Below are positions 21,791 through 33,175 of a stretch of DNA of 64,000 nucleotides, piece after piece. The translations under genes and the position numbers were made by a program. Numbering within the stretch: the stretch's first letter is position 1; every line of letters begins with the position of its first letter. Under the pieces are notes generated by a model that saw only the letters and a program-made list of their open reading frames with translations, was not told the origin of the DNA and did not search any database. Origin of the DNA: Chaenocephalus aceratus (Eukaryota; Chordata; Actinopteri; Perciformes; Channichthyidae); the NCBI GenBank assembly GCA_023974075.1, contig CM043801.1, positions 23,045,236 through 23,109,235 of the forward strand. Reading direction: 5' to 3'.

Positions 21791-24700
21791 AAGGGGGGGG
21801 CGGGGGTAGGAGACGTTCGATTCCTGTTTTGAATAGTGTGCCGTCGATGGGTTTCATTCCATTCCAAAATGCTGTTTGTCACTCAGCGTAAACTTCAACA
21901 TCCAACATCCAATCACAAAGCTTGAGGACAAACCACGGGGTTTGTCAAGCAAAGCACATGGTGTAGTCCCAAACGATAGCTGAGGATTCTGGGTAGTGTA
22001 GTGTCTTGGGCCATCCTAAACTGAACAAATATTTGTTTCTCCGAATCGAAGGGGAAAATTACAAAAGCATTGTACACAATTTAAACTAATCAATGTTGTG
22101 TAATCAACAAGCATAATCTGGTGTTTTTGAGTTGATGAGTAGTGCAGATATCACTGTAAAATCAATCGACAGTAAAGAGAACGCTTACTTCCGGGTGTAA
22201 AATCCTCCGTTATCCAATGGGAATGGATGCTCACATTGCTCTCCGTAATACAATAAATGGGACATGATCAAATCGGAATATAATGTTCTTTTAAAAAACG
22301 TTAACTAAAGGGAACAATCTATTTGACACAGCTGAAGCTCTGGCCTTCCTTAAAAACTAACTAATGTAATACAAATCACAGTTGTATTACACACAATGCA
22401 CTGTTTTTTGAGAACAAAAATGTGTAACTAATGCACCATAATACATTCTGACGAAAAATAAAAATTATTATGAATACAAATAAAATAAAAGAAGCCTCCC
22501 GTGAGTTACTACAAGCTATAAAGTAGATTTTAAAAACGTTTTATAGAACAAAAGCTCACTGCAGGACGTTGTAGAAATGCGTGTGTGCACCACGACAAAG
22601 GAGCCTCATTCACTTACATTGGAGTTGTTTGCGTGGTGCAGACACGCAAATGTAAACAAAGTTCGTGACTCCACCACGCATTGTGGTGTTAAGAAGTCGT
22701 GGTGGAGTCACGCATTCTGGTGAGATCAGGTTGTGAGTGACATAAAGCTGGCTCTTTAAACATTAACGGTGCTCGAGGGGATGCTAAGAGAGCATCTTTA
22801 TTTACTTTATTAGGAAACAAGAATTTAAATGTGACGTTTCTCCAGGAAACTCACAGCACTGCTGAGAACGAGAGTGACTGGAGGAGGGAATGGGGGGGGG
22901 GGGGGAGGGCTTCTTCAGCCATAAGCGCAGCAATAGTGGAGGGGTTTGCCATTCTCTTTGCGAGGGGCTTTACACCCTTCTCCTGTGCGGTCGATGAGGT
23001 CATCCCAGGACACTTGCTCAAAATAAATGCTGAATTTGAAAAAGTTAAAATATGTTTTATAAATATTTATGCTCCCAGTGTGGGCGCAGAGAGGCTTTTG
23101 TTCTTTGAGAAACTGAAACACACTCTTAGCACCTGTGATAGTGGGGAGTATCTGTTCCTGGGGGGTGACTTCAACTGCACAGAGAACCCTGTGCTGGATA
23201 GGAACCACCAGGAGCCGCATGCTGCCTCAAAGAGTGCCTTAATAAGGCTAACAGAAAGCTTTGAGCTGTGTGATGTTTGGAGGCACTTCCACCCGGGCCA
23301 GCGGCAGTACACGTGGGTGCACTCTAGGGATAACCTGTTGTCTCTAGCTAGGCTGGATCGTGTCTATGTTTTTAACCATCACATTAATGTGAGCAGAAGC
23401 TGCTCCATCAGTCCAGTGGGAATCTCTGACCATTCCCTCGTACAAGTATCAGTTTTTATTGATCATGTTAAGTGTAATAGTGCGTATTGGCACTTTAATG
23501 CTTCTCTGTTGGCCGACAACCATTTTAAAAATGTTTTTAAATTATTTTGGGAAGACTACCGTTTATCTAAGAGAGAGTACAATTCTCTTCAGCAGTGGTG
23601 GGATGTAGGTAAAGTGAAGATCAAGCAGCTTTGCCTGCAGTACACTTTCAATGTCACAAAGGACATGGCTAGATCTCTGAGAGCTCTGGAGAGAGAAGTG
23701 GTGGAGCTGCAGGGATTGGCAGACTCCACAGGAGAGCGAGAACATGTTGAAGTTTTCAAAAGTAAAAGCTCAGCTCTGTCTGACCTGCTGGGGTTTTCTG
23801 CTCAGGGTGCTCTGGTCAGATCCCGTTTTCAGAACATCGTGAAAATGGATGCTCCCTCTCACTTGTTCTTTGGTCTCGAGCGTAAGAATGGTCAGAGGAG
23901 GCTGATGCACTCCCTGCGATCCAATGCTGGGCAGCTGCTTCAGGAGTCCGCCGACATTCGTCAGTGTGCTGTGGAGTTCTACAAAGAGCTCTACAGAACA
24001 GAGTTCCAGGCCGAGCCAGAGGTGGCGCAGTCGTTCTATGAGGGCCTTCCTAACGTCCCTGAGGAGGACCATGCTGAGCTGGAAGCGGAGCTCTCTGCCC
24101 AGGAGCTGCAGGAAGCCCTGCAGAGCATGCAGAGTGGGAAGGCTCCTGGCATAGACGGCCTGCCTGCAGACTTCTATAAGGCTCTCTGGCCAGTTATAGG
24201 TGACGACCTGCTGAGTGTGCTCAGAGACAGTCTAAGTAACGGGAGGTTGCCTCTGAGTTGCAGGAGAGCTGTGCTCACTCTCCTTCCTAAGAAAGGAGAC
24301 CTGCAGGAGATTAAGAACTGTGTCTCTACTCTGTACCGATTACAAGCTGCTTTCCAAAGTGTTAGCGACGAGGCTGAGGAAAGTGATGGAGCATGTCGTT
24401 CACGTAGACCAGACATACTGTGTACCCAGCAGGTTGATAACTGACAACGTGGACTCTAATTCGAGATGTTTTAGACCTCTCCGGTTCATTGGGCTGTGAG
24501 CTTGGTCTGATTTCTCGAGACCAAGAAAAGGCTTTTGACCGAGTTGAACACCAGTACTTGTGGCAGACGCTGGAAGCTTTTGGGTTCAGCTCTGGTCTCA
24601 TAGCCAAGATCCAGGTCTTGTACAGGGACATTGAGAGTGTACTGAAGATAAACGGTAGTTTGTGTGCTCCTTTTGAAGCTCAGAGAGGAGTCCGACAGGG

Positions 24701-26680
24701 CTGCTCTTTGTCCGGGATGCTCTACTCCCTGGCCATAGAGCCTTTTTTACACCGGTTAAGGTCAAAGTTACAGGGTTTTTCTTTTCCTGGCTGTAGGGAT
24801 GTTTTTAAATTGTCTGCTTATGCGGATGACATAATGGTCTTGTTAAAAAACAAGATGACATCAATGTTTTAACTGGAATTGTGAGCAATTTTTGCAAAAT
24901 CTCATCTGCTCGAGTCAACTGGGGGAAAAGTGAGGCTTTAGCAGTAGGAGAGGGCAGCATTGACAGCTTGTTGTTACCTGGGGGCCTTGGTTGGAAAAGG
25001 GCAGGGTTAAAGTACCTGGGTATTTATATTGGTGATGACACGTTTTGTTTAAAAAACTGGGACGGGATTATAGAGAAAGTGGAAGGCCGGTTAAAGAAGT
25101 GGAAGTGGATCCTTCCCAAACTTTCTTTTAAAGGGCGTATCCTTATTTTAAATAACCTTGTTTCCTCCATGCTGGCTCACCAGCTGGCATGCACCGAACC
25201 CGCCCGTAAACCTGCTGTCAGGGTGCAGGCTCTCATGGTGGACTTCTTCTGGGACCGCATGCACTGGGTCCCTCAGAGCGTCCTGTTCCTGCCAAAGGAG
25301 GAGGGGGGACATGGCCTGGTTCACCTGGCAAGCAGAGAGGCGGCTTTCAGGCTCCGGTTCGTCCAGAGGTTCCTGACTGGACCTGTGACCTGGTCTGGAG
25401 ACCCGTAGCTCGGGCCTTATTGGAGCGCTGTGGTGGGCTGGGTCTGGCTGAGTCGCTGTTCCTAATGGACCTGAAAGGATTACGCCTGAACAATCTCTCG
25501 GGGTTCTATGGAGGTCTCTTCAAGGTGTAGGGACTACTCAGAAAAGAGAGACCAGAGTGCTGTGGCTCACTGTTCTGGCTCCTCAGAGAGCCGGTGGTCC
25601 GTGGATCTCGGTTTGTGTGTGGAGTAGGGCCTTCTCTACAACAGAGACTCTGTGAGGAGAAGATCCTCACGCTGGGCCAGGTGGTGGAGGTGTGTGGGCC
25701 CCGTCTGGACAACGCTGCAGGCCTGGCCTCACGTCTGAGCCTCAGGTCAGTCCGGGTGGTCAGCCTCCTGCTGCAGAGCTGGAAGCAGCAGCTCAGCCAA
25801 TCAGAGCTGGCGCTGATCGCTGCTCACTGTAACGGACTGAAGTCTCCAAATGACAATGACTCTTTTCCAGAGATGCGATGTTTTCCTGATCTCAGTTGTG
25901 AGGGTTTTTTGTTAAAGTTGGACAATGTTACTGATTTTAAGTTTAGCACCATGTCCAACAAAACATTTTATTATTTGGTGACAAAGGTGCTAAATCAGAG
26001 CAGACTCCAAGAGCGAGTGGACACGCGGTGGAGAGCCCACCTGGGCCTGACGGAGGCTCAGAGGCCTGAGTGGAGAGCGCTCTACAAGCCTCCGCTGACT
26101 AAGAGGGGTGGGGACCTCCAGTGGAGGATCCTCCATGCTGCGGTAGCTGTTAATGCTTTTGTTTCAGTGATCAACCCTACAGTGTCTGACGCCTGTCCTT
26201 TCTGTGAACAGAGGGAAACCATTTTTTTTTTTCATTACAGAATGTGGTCGACTCCTTTGTCTTTTTCAGTTACTCACTCAGATGTTGTTTTTGTTTATGT
26301 GGTTTTTCTAAGACAATGTTCATTTTGGGTTGTCGGTACAGCCAGAAGCAAAAGTGCAAAAGTCAGCTTTTGAATTTTTTGTTGGGGCAGGCTAAAATGT
26401 CCATCTCCCTCAGCAGGAGGAATACAGTTGCGGAATCATTGGATACCGATGCAGTTTTGTTTTCAAGCGGATGGTTAAAACAAGACTGAAAGCGGACTAT
26501 GGTTATTTTTGCTTAACCAAAAATGTGGGAGAATTTGAGGCCATGTGGTGCTTTTAAAATGCTTTGTGTTCTGTGGAGAATGAGGATCTTATTTTCAGTA
26601 GTTGTCTGAACTGAGAATGTGTGTCAATGTGTCTGTTTGGTCATTTGATTTGTGAATAAAAGTGGTTTGAAAAATCAAAT

Positions 26681-27509
26681 ATCTCTCTCTCTCTAGAGAT
26701 ATCTCTCTCCTAGAGAGATCTCTCTATATATATATATCTATATAGATATATCTATATCTCTATAGAGAGATATCTCTATAAAGATATATAGATAATCTAT
26801 ATATATAGATATCTCTATAGAGAGATATAGATATCTATATAGATATATCTCTCTATAGAGATATTATATATATAGATATCTCTATATATAGATATATCTA
26901 TATAGATATATATATCTCTCTAGAGAGATCTCTATAAAGAGATAGAGAGAGATAGAGATATATAGCGCTAGAGAGATAAGGAGTAGAGAGAGAGCGATAG
27001 AGGAGAGAGATATCTCGCGATAGAGAGAAGCGCGAGCGCGAGAGCGCGAGAGAGATATATAGCTCGATAGCTATTATTATATAAGATATCTAGAGCTATA
27101 TATATAGAATTATCTCTATATATATATAGATATATATCTCTATATATCTATATATATATATATCTCTATAATATATATATATATCTCTATATATATATAT
27201 ATAGAGATATATATATATATATAGAGAGAGATATATATATATATATAGAGATTATATCTATATATAGAGATATAGATATATCTATATAGAGAGATATATA
27301 TATATATATATCTCTGAGTATATATATAGATATATCTATAGAGATATATATATATATAGATATATATAGTATATATATCTCATAGATTATATATATAATA
27401 TCTCTATATATATATATCGCATAGAGATATATATATCTCATAGAGATATATATATAGATATATATATATATATATCTATAGATATAGATATAGATATATA
27501 TATATATAT

Positions 27510-27541
<32 letters not shown>
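26681..27541. repeat. Low-complexity TA/GA repeat array
   Basis: 860 bases made almost only of TATATC, GAGATA, CTCTATA and TA runs, with many local palindromes. It begins directly at the 3' end of the LINE. ORFs here are translations of simple repeat. Confidence 0.9.
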
Positions 27542-27543
<2 letters not shown>

Positions 27544-28374
27544 CCAGTGTTTGAACAGGTGGCAAAATGGTCAGATATACAAGTCAATGCATTCTTATGG
27601 GACGCAGTGCTGCAGTTGGTTGTCTTTGATCTCTGGACACACACACAGGTGTTATGATTGGGTGTTATGAGTAGGTGCTCAGGAACAGAAACAAACACTG
27701 ACAGACTGGACTTTAACAGACTGTCTCAGCCTATTCTTTTCTGTCTGATGGAGACTTCATACTGACTTCAACAGGTATCCACATATTTTATACATTATTG
27801 GTGACGTATGGTTTTAGTCAAAAAGTTTGCCGTCAAAATATTTTGCTGCTTTCCCAAGCCTTTTTACTTTCTTTTCTGATCTTAATACAAATTCATTCAC
27901 TACTACTTACATCTGATATTTAACTCCTTCAGCCTATTTTCAGCTGCAGAACCCATTAAACTATTACATTATTCAGCTATTTCAGGACATCAAGGCTATA
28001 CATGTTGTTGTTTATACCTTTTTTTAAACCTTTTCTTTTAAATATGAAGCTTTTTCTGCATTTTTTTTTTTAGCTAAAAGCAGCTACCATTCAGCTAATA
28101 ACACATTCAGCTTTTTTCTGCATTTTCAGCCATAAATGTTCACAGTTTACAGCATTCGCACGCATTTTCTGCAGGAAATGGATTTTCTAGTTCCAATATA
28201 TTGTTTGAGGCCTCGAGTGTTTTTTTAATGCAGCGTAAGAAATTGCCCCAATTCTTTTTACAGTTATCTTTCTCAATTACAACCTTTTTGAACGAAGCTG
28301 TGTTCAGATAAACCTGATCTTTTAAGACTAGCATTTGACTGGTTTGTTAATTTAAATGTTGTTTTGACCTTCAG
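27542..28374. other. No gene seen; flank of the eif4g1 fragment
   Basis: Unique-looking AT-rich sequence between the simple repeat and the first eif4g1-like exon. No exon similar to eIF4G was found here, so the duplicated block, or what remains of it, starts between 27542 and 28375. Confidence 0.5.
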
Positions 28375-28719
28375 CCTGGTTCTCTGGACATCAGCAATCA
28401 GCTGCTGGCTCCAAGGGGGAAAGGCCTGTGGGGCAGCTGGGGCAAAGGCAGCAGTGGAGGAACCGGAGCCAAACCAGCCATCGGAGAGCCGGGTAAAACA
28501 GCTACTTAAAAAAGACAGTGTGGTTTTAGGCTTTTTTTAAGTGGCTGCGTGTTAATCTGTCCTTTTCTAACACTTTTAGAGCCTGCTCGTCAATCTACCA
28601 GCACCGTCAACCGTTTCTCAGCGCTGCAGCAGTCTGGCTCCGCGCCGTCTGCCACGGACTCTGATCGCAGAGCTCCTCAGAGGTATTAACTGCTGCAGAT
28701 ATTGTCTCATCAAGGGAAC

Positions 28720-28892
28720 TGTTGTGTATTAGTAGAAAGACATTAATGAAGCACGGGACAGAGGATATGGGTACTAAGCTCTTTACTGTTCTTCATGCAT
28801 CAACTCGCGGGCATACCCTTCTTCTCTCTACATTGTAGGTTACTCTGGTTACACGGCGCCCCCTATTGGCAGGAGTATATCAGAACACAACA
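28720..28892 (-). repeat. 3' LTR of Gypsy element (173 bp)
   Basis: Starts TGTTGTGTATTAGTAG and ends CAGAACACAACA on the plus strand. Same length as the partner at 34093-34265. A G-rich tract, on the minus strand, adjoins it on the inside. Confidence 0.92.
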
Positions 28893-29047
28893 TTTCCCCC
28901 CCTTCTTAAAATAGTTACTTCTCCACTTGAACAGTACACATAACATTAGCATTTGAAACAGACACTTCTGTAGTAACCATCTGTAATAATAATAACTTCA
29001 CATATCACAATATGCAGAACATTTTCAAACATTAATTCAACCACAGT

Positions 29048-30118
29048 TTAAGTGACATAGTCCTCAATCCAAACAGGCTGGTTTCTGATTCGCTGGTTCC
29101 TGCTCTGAGCACCATGCACTGTAGCTGGCTCAGCAGGCCTCACTTCTTCTGATGGAGGAGTGAATGTTTCTGGAAGCACCGACAGGTGTGAAGCATCCCA
29201 GGTTTTTCCATTATTAAGCGTGTAACTGTGAGGTCCTTTCTGCTGGGTCACTTTCAGAGGCTCACTGAACTTTGGCTTTCCCTTTTTGACATGCAGCGGG
29301 TTTCTCACACGCACCAGGCTTCTCGGATGTATTTTGGGAATCTTGGCATTTCTTTTGGCGTCAGTGTATGTTTTCATGTGCCACTGTTTCTTTTCCACTC
29401 TGTCTCTCAGTTCCTGATCCTGAGTATCAGTAAGCTGTGGCAGGATTGAGAGTTTGGTTCGCATTTTTCTTCCATACATGAGCTGGAAAGGAGATGTCCC
29501 TGTAGTGGCGTGAGCTGTAGCTCTGTAGACCTGAAGAAACTCAGCAACGTGAGCTTTCCACGGAGCGTTCTCTCTCTGTGCAGTGAGAATGCTTTCCTTC
29601 AGCACTCTATTTAGCCTCTCCACAGCTCCATTTCCTTCTGGATGGTAGATTGTAGTCCTGATGTGTTGGATGTCTCTTTCTTCTAGGAAAAAGGCAAGTT
29701 CTGAGGATGTGAATTGTGGACCGTTATCTGTCACCACAGAGACGGGGTTCCCTTTTTGGCTGAACACTGATCTCATGAAGGTGATTACTGTTGCAGTAGT
29801 GCATCTTGGGGCAAAACACACTTCTGGCCATTTTGAATAGTAGTCAGTCATAGTAATAGCAAACTTACAGTCCACCGGACCAGTCTCAAATGGGCCCACG
29901 ATGTCGAGTGCAAGCTTTTGCCATGGCCCCTGAGGCAGAGGGACTGGTGTCATAGGTGCAGGGTAAGTTTTAGCTGTCTTATCATTCATCTGGCAGGACA
30001 CACAGGCGGCGATAACCGATTGTACCAGTGCATCCATTTTAGGCCACCAATACAAGTCTCTGAGTCTCTGTTTTGTGCGTACAATGCCTTGGTGGCTCTC
30101 GTGTGCTAAGGACACCAT
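29048..30118 (-). pseudogene. Gypsy integrase
   Basis: About 356 residues. An HHCC zinc module at the start (HESHQG, then CVSCQ), and the catalytic core with D in LALDIVGPF, D in VVTDNGPQF and E in NGAVERLNR at the D-D-35-E spacing. The C-terminal domain has HPRSLVRVRNP. All catalytic residues are present. It is in the same frame as RNase H upstream but separated by a TAA at 30191-30193, so it would not be made as part of a polyprotein. Confidence 0.85.
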
Positions 30119-30190
30119 GTGTGAGTGTAGCTTTACTGGAACAACTAACCTGTGACTCCCTCTCAGAATGAGTTGTTCATGTACAGAAAG

Positions 30191-31304
30191 TTAATTTCTC
30201 ACCTGGTAGTACGGCAACATGTTAGCAGGCAGGCCTTTAGATGAAGCTGGCCACCCGTCTGTCATGTCGTTGCGTAGCTGACGTAACTCTGGACAGGAAG
30301 TGCAGGCATCTGTGAAGTCAGACGAGGGAACAGCAGTCAGCAGGGCAGAGACAGCAGCAACAGTCTCTGGTTCCGTGTCTGAGGTGCAGTCCTGTCCGTG
30401 TGGCAGTGGCAGGCGGGAAAGGCAATCTGCTGCATGGTTCTGAGCACCGGGTCTGTAGACAATATCATAGTTGAAGCAGAGTAGCCTGGCAGACCAGCGT
30501 GCTACTCTCATTCCAGCTCTTCCCATGCCTTTTGTAGCCAAGAGTGTGGTCAAAGCTTGGTGATCAGTCCTTAGGGTGAACTTTGTTCCCCACAAGTAGG
30601 TTCTCCAATGCTCTGCAGCCCACACACAGGCCAAAGCTTCTTTTTCTGCTTCTTTAGAGTACTTTCTCTCTGCAGCACTAAGAGAGCGGGAAGCAAATGC
30701 CACTGTTCTTTCATTGTTGTCAGGATGTATCTGTGTCAGCACCCCACCTATGCCATAGTCTGAGGCATCTGTAGACACTATGGTGGGCAGTGACGGGTCA
30801 AAAAGAGCAAGTAAGTGATGAACTGTCTGTGATGAGTAGTTTAACCTGCTGAAAACTACTCTGTGCCTCATCAGTCCATGTGAATGTAGCTCTACGTAGC
30901 ACATCTCTCATTGGTTCCACCACAGTTGCATAGTTCTGTATGAACTTGGAGTACCACGATGTTAGGCCAAGAAAAGACCTAAGAGTCACTGGATCACTGG
31001 GTGATGGAGCATCCCGAATAGCTGCAATGTGGTCATCGTTTGGCAGCAGACCTTCCTTGCTTATGCTGTGTCCTAGATACGTTAGTTTGTCCTGGTAGAA
31101 TTTGCATTTATCTGTGTTGAGACATAGTCCAGCTTCCTGCAGTCGGTACAGTACTGCTTTCAGGCGGGTTTCATGCTCAGCACGGCATGAGGAGTAAACG
31201 ATGATATCATCCATTCCAGATATGCCTGCACTCCAGGTAAATCTTTCAGCACCATGGACATCATCTTCTGAAATGCTGAGGGTGCTGATGCTAGCCCATA
31301 GCAA
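30191..31304 (-). pseudogene. Gypsy RT second half and RNase H
   Basis: Two overlapping frames. 30798-31304 holds the RT part after the active site (DDIIVYSS, then YLGHSISKEGL). 30191-30904 holds RNase H (IVSTDASDYGIGGVL, EKEALACVW, LRTDHQAL). Frameshifts separate RT from RNase H near 30850 and the active site from the upstream RT near 31220. Confidence 0.8.
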
Positions 31305-32086
31305 ACTCGCTTGTACCTGAAGAGTCCCTCGTGAGTAATGAAAGCAGTCAGATCTCTGCTGTCCTCATGCAGTGGAAGCTGGTAGTATGCATTAGCCAGG
31401 TCGAGAATATGGTAGCGCCTCTGAGTTCTGAGAAGAGCTCCTCCATGTGTGGAATGGGGTAGCAATCCATTATGACGGCCTTGTTAGGCTCCCTGAGGTC
31501 TGTACACATCCTTATTTTAGATGAGTTCTTTCGTTGAATCACAACGATCGGTGATACCCAGGGAGAGGCATCTATTTTTTCAATGATGTCAGCATCAAGA
31601 AGGCGCTTTAACTCTGCAGAAACAGCATCTCTGACTGAGAACGGAAGCCTTCTCAATTTCTGCTGCACAGGCTTCACATCATCTTTCACTTTTACTTTGT
31701 GTACAACGTTCCTAACACAGCCCATAGGTAAAGCTGTATTAACAGGTGCAGATGCAGTAGGTGTCGGTGTAGTAGGAGTTGCAGGTGGGGTTGTTATCTC
31801 TCTGACTGTCTGCTCTGACTTCAGTACCACTGTTTCTCATGATGACCATTTCCAGTGCCTCAAACAGGTCCAGGCCCAGCAGTATTGAACCTGACTTCAC
31901 AATGAAAAGGGTAGCTGAGGCAGTATTTCCGTCATGGAATGCACGTAAATGCAGTGTCCCTAGTACTGGGATTCTCTGTCTTAAGTATGTGACTAGAGGA
32001 ACCTTTGTAGGTTTCAGTGGTATGTGACTGAAGTAGGTCTCATACACATGAGCAGGCAGCAGTGACACTGAAGAACCAGTATCTAC
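31160..32086 (-). pseudogene. Gypsy protease and RT first half
   Basis: Minus-strand frames 31739-32086 (protease after the catalytic triad: GSSVSLLPAHVYE, ILLGLDLFE), 31348-31830 (RT fingers: ASPWVSPIVVIQRKN, CTDLREPNKAV) and 31160-31465 (LDLANAYYQLPL, YGLASAPSAFQKMM). There is a frameshift near 31410 and a small insertion at about 31218-31222 inside the RT active-site motif. The protease start is cut by the hAT element at 32087. Confidence 0.8.
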
Positions 32087-33167
32087 TAGGGGTGTAACGG
32101 TACACGTACCCGTACCGAAATTATTCGGTACGGGCCCTTCGGTTCGGTACACGTGTGTACCGAACGAATATAACGTTAAACGTAAAAAATTGAGAACGTG
32201 AACAACTTCTTGGAAGTAATCTCAGGTGCTGCGTCGCAGCATTCAGAGTAATTTCCTCACATTGGGCTCATCGCGTCATAGAGCGAGCAAGTCATTTCAT
32301 TGGATGAGAGGGCATGCTATGAGAGCTGGTCAGAGGGATGCGTTCAAATTTAGTCAGTAATTTGAAGAACTGTCGAAAATTAATGGCGAACGCAGATAAA
32401 GTTGAGCTCGAAAATTCTCCAGCATCATTGAAGTCTCCGGTTTGGGAACATTTTGGTTTCGCAGTTACGTACAAGGATGACGGACAAAGACAGGTGGACC
32501 AAACCAAAGCTGTTTGTCGGCATTGTTCAACTAAAATTGGTTACGCGGCTGGCAATACATCAAACTTGCACACTCTTGAAAAGGCATCACCCGAACGTGA
32601 ATATCACCGGTACCAAAAGAAAAAAGACTGAAGTGCAAACCCAACTCCCACTAGCATTTAAGCCTCCACCACTCGCAAAAAGTTCAGACCGAGCCAAAGC
32701 TATTACAAACGCCAAATATCCTTATGTTGCCATGTTAGCAAAGCGCTACCTGGCTGTATCTGCTACCTCTGTCCCTAGCGAGAGGGTGTTCTCCACAGCA
32801 GGAGACATTGCTAGTGCCAGCAGATCTGCCCTTTCGGCAAGCAATGTGGAAAAGTTCATTTTTCTTTAAACAACATGAAAATACAATGACAATCAAGTCA
32901 TAATGTCAAACTGGCTGCTTAGGTACTTGTACAGTAGAGTTCAAATACAGATAATTTCAGTTCATCGAAATGCTGCACCTTAATGTTCATTTGATTATAT
33001 TTTGTATTTATTTGAGTGAATACATTATTCACAGTTTAATAATAATAAAAAATATATATGTTTTGTTTTGTGAAAAAAAATTCTGCTGTACCGAAAACGT
33101 ACCGAACCGAACCCAAAAAACCGAGGTACGTACCGAACCGAAATGTTTGTGAACCGTTACACCCCTA
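32087..33167 (+). mobile_element. hAT element, internally deleted, inside Gypsy protease
   Basis: The ends TAGGGGTGTAACGGT and ACCGTTACACCCCTA (one extra base on one side) are inverted repeats, flanked by GTATCTAC at 32079-32086 and 33168-33175. Inside, on the plus strand, there is a BED zinc finger (VWEHFGF..., CRHC near 32520) and the C-terminal hAT dimerisation motif SATSVPSERVFSTAGDI near 32760-32810, joined with no catalytic region between them. It is thus a deletion derivative of an autonomous ZBED/hAT transposon. Confidence 0.9.
32338..32869 (+). pseudogene. hAT transposase remnant (BED finger plus C-terminal motif)
   Basis: Two overlapping plus frames, 32338-32631 and 32453-32869. 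The first gives the BED finger, the second the end of the finger and the dimerisation domain. A frameshift lies in between, near 32570. A full hAT transposase is about 600 residues; this covers about 170, with the DDE catalytic core missing. Confidence 0.8.
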
Positions 33168-33175
33168 GTATCTAC

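Larger units (their letters stand above)
18875..22733. mobile_element. Foldback DNA element with ~0.8-kb inverted arms
   Basis: The outer ends are CAACCTGATCTCACC and its exact complement, with the 8-bp duplication TGAGTGAC on each side (18867-18874, 22734-22741). The left arm (18875 to about 19680) and right arm (about 21895 to 22733) are inverted copies, nearly identical over about 800 bases apart from small indels. The centre holds a fish repeat (20282-20350) and two LINE fragments, all probably secondary. No transposase was recognised, so the family is unassigned. Confidence 0.8.
18866..26500 (+). pseudogene. Tx1-like LINE ORF2 (endonuclease/reverse transcriptase), interrupted
   Basis: ATG AGT GAC at 18866-18874 is followed by the foldback insertion; the frame resumes at 22742 but has a small deletion near 22755. 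The AP endonuclease is seen at 22831-23470: FLQETHS, GGDFNCTENP, GISDHS. RT follows: APGIDGLPADFYKALWP near 24140, DQEKAFDRVEH at 24522, QRGVRQGCSLSGMLYS, and the active site AYADDIMVLL near 24820. The C-terminal region runs to about 26500. Frameshifts lie near 24327, 24860, 25400-25590 and 26230. In life it would nick DNA and copy the LINE RNA; this copy cannot. Confidence 0.82.
12670..26680 (+). mobile_element. Tx1-like (L1 superfamily) LINE, split by two large insertions
   Basis: Plus strand: 5' UTR (about 12670-12843 and 16941-16981), ORF1 (16982-18701), the ORF1-ORF2 spacer, and ORF2 beginning with ATG at 18866 and resuming at 22742, ending near 26500, then a 3' UTR to about 26680. Removing the insertions 12844-16940 (plus a 9-bp duplication) and 18875-22733 (plus an 8-bp duplication) leaves about 6 kb, a normal full length. 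ORF1 has a CCHC knuckle; ORF2 has AP endonuclease and RT. It has several frameshifts, so it is dead. The outer ends are estimates, set by simple repeats on both sides. Confidence 0.8.

Noticed and set aside
27187..27698. Ile/Tyr/Ser-rich ORFs in the TA repeat
   Set aside because: Translations of simple repeat.
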